A DNA stretch of 64,000 bases. Origin: Heterorhizobium halophytocola. GTDB lineage: Bacteria; Pseudomonadota; Alphaproteobacteria; Rhizobiales; Rhizobiaceae. Location: the NCBI RefSeq assembly GCF_017873095.1, contig NZ_JAGGJU010000003.1, positions 310,001-374,000 of the forward strand, in the 5' to 3' direction. How positions within the stretch are numbered: the first letter of the stretch is position 1; each line of letters starts with the position of its first letter. Of the stretch, positions 58,181 to 64,000 are shown piece by piece. Position numbers and translations under genes: made by a program. The notes below the pieces were generated by a model that saw only the letters and a list, made by a program, of their open reading frames with translations, was not told the DNA's origin and ran no database searches.

Positions 58181-59626
58181 ATGTCCAATGCCTATGACGT
58201 CATTATCATCGGGTCCGGTCCCGGCGGCTACGTCACCGCGATCCGCTCGGCCCAGCTGGGCCTGAAGACCGCCATCGTCGAGCGCGAGCATCTCGGTGGC
58301 ATCTGCCTCAACTGGGGCTGCATTCCGACCAAGGCGCTGCTGCGCAGCGCCGACGTCATGGACCAGGCCAATCACGCGAAAAGCTACGGCCTGACGCTGG
58401 AAGGCAAGATGACGGCCGACGTCAAGGACGTGGTCGCCCGCTCGCGCGGCGTGTCGCAGCGCCTGAACGGCGGCGTCGGCTTCCTGATGAAGAAGAACAA
58501 GATCGACGTCATCTGGGGCGAGGCGAAGCTGACCAAGCCCGGCGAGATCAAGGTCGGCAAGTCGACCAAGCCGGTCGTCGAGCCGCAGAACCCGATCCCG
58601 AAGAACACGCTGGGCGAGGGCACCTATACCGCCAAGCACATCATCGTCGCCACCGGTGCACGCCCGCGCGCGCTGCCCGGCATCGAGCCGGACGGCAAGC
58701 TGATCTGGACCTATTTCGAGGCGATGAAGCCCGATGTCATGCCGAAATCGATCGTCGTGATGGGCTCCGGCGCCATCGGCATCGAATTCGCCTCCTTCTA
58801 CCGCTCGATGGGCGTCGATGTCACTGTCGTCGAAGTGATGAGCCAGGTGATGCCGGTCGAGGACAAGGAAATCTCCGCCCTTGCCCGCAAGCAGCTGGAA
58901 AAGCGCGGCATGAAGATCCTGCTCGAGTCCAAGGTCGCCAAGGTTGAGAAGGGGTCGAACTCGATCACCGCCCATGTCGAGACCAAGGACGGCAAGGTCG
59001 AGAAGATCACCGCCGACCGGCTGATCTCGGCCGTCGGCGTGCAGGGCAATATCGAGAATCTCGGGCTCGAGACGCTGGGCGTGAAGACCGACCGCGGCTG
59101 CATCGTCATCGATGGCTACGGCAAGACCAATGTGCCGGGCCTCTACGCGATCGGCGACGTTGCCGGCCCGCCGATGCTGGCCCACAAGGCCGAGCACGAA
59201 GGCGTGGTCTGCATCGAGAAGATTGCCGGCCTGCCCAATGTCCATGCGATGGACAAGAGCAAGATCCCCGGCTGCACCTATTGCAACCCGCAGGTTGCCT
59301 CGGTGGGTCTGACCGAAGACAAGGCCAAGGAGGCCGGCCGCGACATCCGCGTCGGCCGCTATTCCTTCGGCGCCAACGGCAAGGCGATCGCGCTTGGCGA
59401 GGACCAGGGCCTGGTCAAGGTGATCTTCGACAAGAAGTCGGGAGAACTCCTGGGTGCCCACATGGTCGGCACGGAAGTGACCGAACTGATCCAGGGCTTC
59501 GTCGTCGCCATGAACCTGGAGACCACCGAAGAGGAACTGATGCACACGATCTTCCCGCATCCGACCCTGTCGGAAATGATGAAGGAAGCGGTGCTCGATG
59601 CCTATGGGCGCGTGCTGAACGCCTGA
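58181..59626 (+). CDS. lpdA: dihydrolipoyl dehydrogenase (E3)
   Basis: A 481-residue flavoprotein that reoxidises dihydrolipoyl groups of the PDH complex with NAD. It has the FAD site YDVIIIGSGPGGYVTAIRSAQLG, redox Cys42 and Cys47 in GGICLNWGCIPTK, the NAD site VVMGSGAIGIEFASFYRSMG, and the C-terminal catalytic His in HTIFPHPTLSEMMKEA. The ATG at 58181 is the family start; the in-frame GTG at 58169 has a closer AAGGA. Operon-linked to pdhABC. Confidence 0.97.
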   Translation: MSNAYDVIIIGSGPGGYVTAIRSAQLGLKTAIVEREHLGGICLNWGCIPTKALLRSADVMDQANHAKSYGLTLEGKMTADVKDVVARSRGVSQRLNGGVGFLMKKNKIDVIWGEAKLTKPGEIKVGKSTKPVVEPQNPIPKNTLGEGTYTAKHIIVATGARPRALPGIEPDGKLIWTYFEAMKPDVMPKSIVVMGSGAIGIEFASFYRSMGVDVTVVEVMSQVMPVEDKEISALARKQLEKRGMKILLESKVAKVEKGSNSITAHVETKDGKVEKITADRLISAVGVQGNIENLGLETLGVKTDRGCIVIDGYGKTNVPGLYAIGDVAGPPMLAHKAEHEGVVCIEKIAGLPNVHAMDKSKIPGCTYCNPQVASVGLTEDKAKEAGRDIRVGRYSFGANGKAIALGEDQGLVKVIFDKKSGELLGAHMVGTEVTELIQGFVVAMNLETTEEELMHTIFPHPTLSEMMKEAVLDAYGRVLNA

Positions 59627-59702
59627 TGAGGCCAAGCGCCGGGAACTTTGTCGACGCCGTGCCATTCTCCTTCAAGATTTTCGAAAGAGAGGGAGAAATC
59701 AA

Positions 59703-59957
59703 ATGGATCTGAACGGCGTCGGTTTCCTCGGTGCGATCATTATCGGCGGTCTCGCCGGCTGGCTTGCGGAAAAGTTCATGCGCTCCGACATGGGGCTGAT
59801 CATGAACATCATCCTCGGCATTGTCGGCGCGATCGTGCTGAACTTCATTCTGGCGGCGATCTTTCACGTGGGATACACGGGCTGGCTCGCCTACCTGCTG
59901 ATCGGCTTTATCGGCGCATGCCTGCTGATCGCTGTGGCCAGGGTGGTCCGACGATAG
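59703..59957 (+). CDS. GlsB/YeaQ/YmgE family membrane protein
   Basis: An 84-residue integral membrane protein of the transglycosylase-associated (GlsB/YeaQ/YmgE) family. Three membrane helices are visible (FLGAIIIGGLAGWLAEKFM, LIMNIILGIVGAIVLNFILAAIF, WLAYLLIGFIGACLLIAVARV) with the GGLAGWLA and GxxGA motifs. A GGGAG ribosome site precedes the ATG; a strong terminator follows, so it ends the transcript. In other bacteria relatives are stress-linked. Confidence 0.9.
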   Translation: MDLNGVGFLGAIIIGGLAGWLAEKFMRSDMGLIMNIILGIVGAIVLNFILAAIFHVGYTGWLAYLLIGFIGACLLIAVARVVRR

Positions 59958-59989
59958 TCTGTGTCGCAAGACATATGCAGATCTGCTCG

Positions 59990-60020
59990 GGCCGCCATGC
60001 AAATGGCGGCCTGACTTTTT
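59990..60020 (+). terminator. intrinsic terminator between the GlsB-like gene and lipA
   Basis: GGCCGCCAT (59990-59998) pairs with ATGGCGGCC (60003-60011) around a GCAA tetraloop, followed by TGAC and TTTTT. Confidence 0.85.
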
Positions 60021-60100
60021 CCGTCGGACCGTTTATGTAAGACGCCATAAAAGGAAAGCGCAGGCGCCATGGGCGCCCCCGCGCAACCGACGAGGACTTG

Positions 60101-61078
60101 ATGGTTACGATCCTGGACAGAACGGCCCCGGAAAAGCGGCAGCGTCACCCGGAAAAGGCCCACCGGCCTGATACCGAAGTGCTGCGCAAGCCGGAATGGA
60201 TCCGGGTCAAGGCGCCGACCTCCAAGGGCTACCACGAAACCCGCGATCTGGTGCGGTCCCACAAGCTGGTGACGGTCTGCGAAGAAGCGGGCTGCCCGAA
60301 TATCGGCGAGTGCTGGGACAAGAAGCACGCCACGTTCATGATCATGGGCGAGATCTGCACCCGCGCCTGCGCGTTCTGCAATGTCTCGACCGGCAAGCCG
60401 AACGCGCTCGACATGGACGAGCCGCAAAACGTCGCCAAGGCCGTGGCCCAGATGGGGCTCAACCACGTGGTGATCACCTCGGTCGACCGGGACGATCTGG
60501 AGGACGGCGGTGCCGAGCACTTCGAGAAGGTGATCTGGGCGATCCGCGCGGCCTCGCCTGAGACGACGATCGAGATCCTGACGCCGGACTTCCTGAAGAA
60601 GCCGGGTGCCCTGGAGCGGGTCGTCGCGGCCAAGCCCGACGTGTTCAACCACAACATGGAAACGGTGCCGGGCAATTACCTGACGGTGCGCCCGGGCGCA
60701 CGCTATTTCCATTCGATCCGTCTGCTGCAGCGGGTCAAGGAACTCGATCCGACGATGTTCACCAAGTCGGGCATCATGGTCGGGCTTGGCGAAGAGCGCA
60801 ACGAAGTGCTGCAGCTGATGGACGACCTGCGCACCGCCGATGTCGACTTCCTGACCATCGGCCAATATCTGCAGCCGACCCGCAAGCACCACCAGGTAAT
60901 GGCCTTCGTCACCCCGGACGAGTTCAAGTCCTATGAGACGGTTGCCTATTCCAAGGGCTTCCTGATGGTGTCGTCGAGCCCGCTGACGCGCTCCTCGCAC
61001 CACGCCGGCGACGATTTCGCCCGGCTGAAGGCCAACCGCGAAAAGAAACTTGCGGTCAGACCATCGACAGTATCGTAG
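60101..61078 (+). CDS. lipA: lipoyl synthase
   Basis: A 325-residue radical SAM enzyme inserting two sulphurs into octanoyl groups on PdhB/PdhC-type lipoyl domains. The auxiliary-cluster Cys are C60, C65 and C71 in [15 protein letters not shown]; the radical SAM Cys are C86, C90 and C93 in [10 protein letters not shown]. Further family segments are [20 protein letters not shown] and [17 protein letters not shown] precedes the ATG. It starts its own transcript after a terminator. Confidence 0.97.
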   Translation: MVTILDRTAPEKRQRHPEKAHRPDTEVLRKPEWIRVKAPTSKGYHETRDLVRSHKLVTVCEEAGCPNIGECWDKKHATFMIMGEICTRACAFCNVSTGKPNALDMDEPQNVAKAVAQMGLNHVVITSVDRDDLEDGGAEHFEKVIWAIRAASPETTIEILTPDFLKKPGALERVVAAKPDVFNHNMETVPGNYLTVRPGARYFHSIRLLQRVKELDPTMFTKSGIMVGLGEERNEVLQLMDDLRTADVDFLTIGQYLQPTRKHHQVMAFVTPDEFKSYETVAYSKGFLMVSSSPLTRSSHHAGDDFARLKANREKKLAVRPSTVS

Positions 61079-61091
61079 GTTGCGCTAAATT

Positions 61092-61130
61092 TGCTCCGCA
61101 TTGGCAAGATTCATTGCATATTGCGGAGCA
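61092..61130 (+). promoter_or_regulatory. hairpin covering the ribosome site of the PhyH gene
   Basis: TGCTCCGCA (61092-61100) pairs perfectly with TGCGGAGCA (61122-61130), 9 bp, loop 21 bases. The right arm holds the GGAG that serves as ribosome site for the ATG at 61137. In RNA the hairpin would hide it, a possible translational switch, or it could be an operator. It begins 13 bp after the lipA stop. Confidence 0.5.
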
Positions 61131-61136
61131 GATTCC

Positions 61137-62183
61137 ATGACGCGGTTTACGGATATTCTGAAAATGCCCTGGTATCTGTTTCAGATCATCAGCGGGCAGA
61201 AGGCATTCAACAACAATCCGGTCCTGAAGAGCGAGCGGCTCAACCGTCGCGGCCTGCATGTCTGGCGGGTGAAGACGGCAGCCCGTCTCGCCGCCTATCG
61301 CCGCCGCAAGCTGCAGAACCTGATACCGGAACCCGAGCGGCTGTTCTTCGAGCAGAACGGCTATATCGAGAAACGGGACTTCCTGCCGCCTGAGCAGTTT
61401 GCCGCCCTCGTGCAGGAAGTCGAGACGCTGCGCGTCCCGGCGCGCGAGATGTATGAGGGCAATGCCGTGACCCGCCGCACGCCCTTGACGCCGGAGGTTC
61501 TGGCACGGCTGCCAGCGGTGAAGGCGCTGGTCGACAGCCTCGAATGGCGCAACCGCATCTATTATGTCGGCAGCTTCAAGAACGAGCCGATCATCTCGAT
61601 CCAGACGATCTTTTCCGATGCCACCGCCCAGCAGAAAGGCGGCAAGGATCCGCAGACCAATCTGCACATGGATACCTTTCACCCGACGGTGAAGGCCTGG
61701 TTCTTCCTCCACGACGTCGAGGAGGCGGAGGGGCCGTTCAACTATGTCGCCGGCTCGCACCGCTTGACCAAGCGGCGGCTTGCCTGGCAGAAGCGAAAGA
61801 GCATCCTCGCCTCGCGCAAGTCGGACAACGGCTCCTTCCGGCTGAGGCCGATCGATCTGAAGCTGATGCGCCTGCCGCAGCCGACATCCTTTGCCGTTCC
61901 AGGCAATACGCTGGTCGTCGGCGACACTTTCGGTTTCCACGCCCGCGGTCCGTCGTCGAAACCCTCGGTGCGCATCGAGATCTATGTGACCCAGCGGCCC
62001 AATCCCTTCGTGCCCTTCGTCCACTACGACACGGCCTCGCTGATGCCCTATGTGCGGGGACGCAAGCAGGTGTTGCCGTGGATCTGGGAGGATCTGCTGG
62101 TGCGCTGGGGCATGGGGCGCCGCAAGTGGTACGAGGTCGGGTCACCGCTTCCAAGCGAGCGGGTGCCGAAGGCCAAGCTCTGA
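61137..62183 (+). CDS. phytanoyl-CoA dioxygenase (PhyH) family protein
   Basis: A 348-residue Fe(II)/2-oxoglutarate dioxygenase-fold protein. The iron triad is His177 and Asp179 in NLHMDTFHPTVKAWFF and His268 in GDTFGFHARGPS; Arg279 is a likely oxoglutarate contact. The N-terminal 60 residues are basic with a hydrophobic start (ILKMPWYLFQIISGQKAF), so it may touch the membrane. ATG 61137 chosen because GGAG precedes it. 58 bp after lipA; substrate unknown. Confidence 0.88.
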   Translation: MTRFTDILKMPWYLFQIISGQKAFNNNPVLKSERLNRRGLHVWRVKTAARLAAYRRRKLQNLIPEPERLFFEQNGYIEKRDFLPPEQFAALVQEVETLRVPAREMYEGNAVTRRTPLTPEVLARLPAVKALVDSLEWRNRIYYVGSFKNEPIISIQTIFSDATAQQKGGKDPQTNLHMDTFHPTVKAWFFLHDVEEAEGPFNYVAGSHRLTKRRLAWQKRKSILASRKSDNGSFRLRPIDLKLMRLPQPTSFAVPGNTLVVGDTFGFHARGPSSKPSVRIEIYVTQRPNPFVPFVHYDTASLMPYVRGRKQVLPWIWEDLLVRWGMGRRKWYEVGSPLPSERVPKAKL

Positions 62184-62258
62184 GCTGATCTGTGGCCTGG
62201 CGGAATTAGGCTGCGGCTTTTTCCATCCCAGCCAACCATGGCGTCATCAGGGGTTTCC

Positions 62259-62827
62259 ATGCCGAATTTCATTGACAACGACCGGGCGGCCGCCCGCCTG
62301 AAACAGGCAGGTCGCGTGCTGGTCATCGGCTGCTCCGGCGGTGGCAAATCGACCTTGTCGCGGAAGATCGCCGCGCGGTTCGGGCACGAATATCAGTCCC
62401 TCGACCGCGACGTTTTCTGGCTGCCAGGCTGGCGGAAGCGGGAAATGCTGCAGCAGCGACGATCATCGTCGACCTCGTCGGGCGTGAGCGCTGGGTGATG
62501 GATGGGCGCGGATCCTCGAGTTTCGATCTGCGGCTTCCGCGCGCGGATCTGGTGCTTCGGCTCCGGTTGCCGCGATGACGCTGCCTGCTGGGTGTCGCAC
62601 GGCGGGTCTGTCGGTCCTATGGACGCGTGCGGCCGGACATGGCGCCCGGTTGTCCGGAGCAATTGCCGGACAGGGAATTTCTCTCCTATATCTGGAATTT
62701 CGAGCGCGTCACGACGCCGAAGGTAATTGCGGGACTGGATAAGCATGGCCCGCAAGTGCCGGTTTGCATACGGAAATCCCATGCAGAAATGACGCAACTT
62801 CTTGATCTTGCCGGCCAGCCGACTTAA
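62259..62827 (+). pseudogene. FlaR-like P-loop kinase-like gene with two frameshifts
   Basis: Three frames together give a complete protein of the FlaR-like (DNA topology modulation) P-loop family. Frame one supplies VLVIGCSGGGKSTLSRKIAARFGHEYQSLDRDVFWLPGWRK; after a shift near 62440-62450, IIVDLVGRERWVMDG and SSFDLRLPRADLVLRLRLPR follow; after a second near 62575, LLGVARRVCRSYGRVRPDMAPGCPEQLPDREFLSYIWNFERV leads to the stop at 62827. Intact relatives have the order P-loop, WxxGW, ERWxMDG, RPDMAPGCPE. Two shifts and the TGA make a full product impossible unless both are sequencing errors. Intact function: probably a nucleotide kinase. Confidence 0.8.
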
Positions 62828-62836
62828 GTGGCTGAC

Positions 62837-63289
62837 ATGGCCAAGTTCGAGACCCGCAGACCCGTAAAGCATTCGCCCCAGCAGATGTTCGATCTCGTCG
62901 CCGATATCGAGCGCTATCCGGAATTCGTGCCGCTGTGCGACAGCCTCACCGTGCGCTCGCGCAAGGAGCGGGACGGCAAGCAATTGCTGGTTTCGGAAAT
63001 GACCGTCGGCTACAAGGCGATCCGCGAGACCTTTACCACGCAGGTCCTGCTCAACGATGCGGAAAAGGCGATCGACGTCAAATATATCGACGGCCCGTTT
63101 CGCTATCTCGACAATCGCTGGCGCTTCGAGCCGACGGACGACGGCGGCTGCATCGTGCATTTCTTCATCGACTACGAGTTCAAGAACCGCATTCTCGGCG
63201 CCCTGATGGGCTCGATGTTCGACCGCGCCTTTCGCATGTTCACCGAGGCCTTCGAGGCGCGCGCCGACAAGATCTACGCGACCGCCTGA
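62837..63289 (+). CDS. Coq10/RatA-type START domain protein
   Basis: A 150-residue ubiquinone-binding START/polyketide cyclase-fold protein of the Coq10/RatA family, which bind lipids or quinones. The start FETRRPVKHSPQQMFDLVADIERYPEFVPLCDSLTVRSRKERDGKQLLVSEMTVGYKAIRETFTTQV is characteristic, as are IDGPFRYLDNRWRFEP and FFIDYEFKNRILGALMGSMFDRAFRMFTEAFEARA. ATG 62837 follows the pseudogene closely; GTG 62828 is also in frame. It overlaps the 3' end of the cinA-like gene by 16 bp, convergent. Likely role in the respiratory chain. Confidence 0.92.
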   Translation: MAKFETRRPVKHSPQQMFDLVADIERYPEFVPLCDSLTVRSRKERDGKQLLVSEMTVGYKAIRETFTTQVLLNDAEKAIDVKYIDGPFRYLDNRWRFEPTDDGGCIVHFFIDYEFKNRILGALMGSMFDRAFRMFTEAFEARADKIYATA

Positions 63290-63780
63290 GCCGCCTCGCG
63301 CAGCATTTCGAGCGCTGTCCTCACGGTCGCCAGACGGATGCCGGTGCGGCCGAGATCGCCGTAGCGCATCTCGCGGTGGATCAGCGTGGCATTGCGTCCT
63401 GACGCACAGAGATGGACCAAGCCGACCGGCTTTTGTGCCGATCCGCCACCGGGACCGGCGATGCCGGTGACGGCGACCGCGATATCCGTGCCGGCTCTCA
63501 GCCGCGCCCCCCTTGCCATCTGCAGCGCCGTTTCCCGCGATACCGCACCGTAGCGCTCGAGCGTTTCTGCGTCGACGCCGATCATCTGACGTTTGGCGGT
63601 GTTGGAATAGGTGACGAAGCCGCGGTCGACGACGGCCGACGAGCCCGATATTTCGGTGAGCGCACCGGCAATCAGGCCGCCGGTGCAGGATTCGGCCGTG
63701 GCAAGTGTCAGACCGCGCGCCGCCAGATCGCGGATGATCTGTTCTGCAAGCTGCTCGATATCGGGCGGAAACAAGGGCAT
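63274..63780 (-). CDS. CinA C-terminal domain (nicotinamide-nucleotide amidohydrolase) protein
   Basis: A 168-residue stand-alone CinA C-terminal domain, whose family includes PncC, which deamidates nicotinamide mononucleotide. Landmarks: LATAESCTGGLIAGALTEISGSSAVVDRGFVTYSN, with catalytic Ser in ESCTGG, KRQMIGVDAETLERYGAVSRETALQMA, and AVAVTGIAGPGGGSAQKPVGLVHL. Length equals the family domain. ATG at 63780 is chosen; ispF ends 4 bp upstream, so the two are in one transcript. Overlaps the coq10-like gene by 16 bp. Confidence 0.93.
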   Translation of the reverse strand: MPLFPPDIEQLAEQIIRDLAARGLTLATAESCTGGLIAGALTEISGSSAVVDRGFVTYSNTAKRQMIGVDAETLERYGAVSRETALQMARGARLRAGTDIAVAVTGIAGPGGGSAQKPVGLVHLCASGRNATLIHREMRYGDLGRTGIRLATVRTALEMLREAAQAVA

Positions 63781-63784
63781 GGCG

Positions 63785-64000
63785 CTAGCCCGCGTAGACC
63801 ACGGTGGCCGTGGCGATCGCGGCGATGCCTTCGCCGCGGCCGACAAAGCCGATCTTCTCGTTGGTCGTCGCCTTGACCGAGCAACGATCGATGGTGATGT
63901 CGAGGATTTCAGAGAGTTTCGCGCGCATCGCCTGGCGATGCGGACCGACCTTCGGGGCCTCGGCGATCAGCGAGACATCGGCATTCATGATCGTGCCGCC
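63785..64000 (-). CDS. ispF: 2-C-methyl-D-erythritol 2,4-cyclodiphosphate synthase domain (IspF), partial
   Basis: The C-terminal end of IspF, cut by the window edge. Visible: [32 protein letters not shown], with the Asn-Ala-Asp and Glu-x-Pro-Lys motif, then [28 protein letters not shown], the family ending. In rhizobia it is usually fused to IspD, which would lie outside. Acts in the non-mevalonate isoprenoid pathway. Four bp before the CinA-like start. Confidence 0.93.
   Translation of the reverse strand, partial: GGTIMNADVSLIAEAPKVGPHRQAMRAKLSEILDITIDRCSVKATTNEKIGFVGRGEGIAAIATATVVYAG

Overview
The window is about 64 kb of high-GC chromosome from an alphaproteobacterium, almost certainly a member of the Rhizobiaceae. 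The evidence is the pdhA-pdhB-pdhC-lpdA-lipA run followed by coq10-like, cinA-like and ispF genes, the trpD-trpC-moaC-moeA operon, an alphaproteobacterial GTTC-N7-GTTC LexA box, and several families typical of rhizobia (DUF2336, DUF992, YdcH-like). The genus cannot be fixed from sequence reading alone.

Left part (1-19.8 kb): mostly single genes or short pairs. They comprise a cut-off secreted protein, a nitroreductase/flavin-reductase pair, a degenerate CitE-like protein, a DUF2336 protein, a phytase-like esterase, an ABC exporter, an AI-2E-family permease, pdxY, a periplasmic alpha-carbonic anhydrase, parE, an exported alpha/beta hydrolase, then tpiA, secG and pyrG, and two small genes. A 562-bp gene-free stretch, a lone 103-aa unknown gene and a further 412-bp gap (10.65-11.93 kb) form a small accessory patch beside parE.

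Middle (19.8-47.9 kb): variable ground. It has 1.35 kb without a confident gene (a rhizobial-type palindromic repeat and a C-rich, G-poor tract), then a DUF992 protein, an HxlR regulator divergent from a monooxygenase, a glutaredoxin-MauE fusion, a MarR-MFS pair, and a divergent pair of citrate-synthase homologues, one of which carries an N-terminal DNA-binding domain. Next is a compact island (about 28.6-32.5 kb) with a HEPN-like protein translationally coupled to a 913-aa protein containing a ParA-like and a second P-loop; inverted copies of one repeat flank it. After it come moeA-moaC-trpC-trpD-ppiD (one operon, minus strand), an orphan acidic protein with a 91-residue tandem repeat, gltA, comEC, lexA with its SOS box, a PHB-depolymerase-like secreted esterase, a DUF1003 protein and a VOC protein.

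Right part (47.9-64 kb): kdsA, a chemoreceptor, eno, an FtsB-like gene, the pyruvate dehydrogenase operon with an unrecognised 97-aa gene between pdhB and pdhC, lpdA, lipA, a PhyH-type dioxygenase with a start-site hairpin, a frameshifted FlaR-like P-loop gene, and the coq10/cinA/ispF end.

The central-metabolism genes work together: TpiA and Eno (glycolysis), PdhABC-LpdA with LipA making its lipoate (pyruvate to acetyl-CoA), and GltA (entry into the TCA cycle). The strongest candidates for something undescribed are the HEPN/ParA-AAA island, the DNA-binding citrate synthase with palindromic operators, the tandem-repeat orphan and the extra PDH-operon gene.
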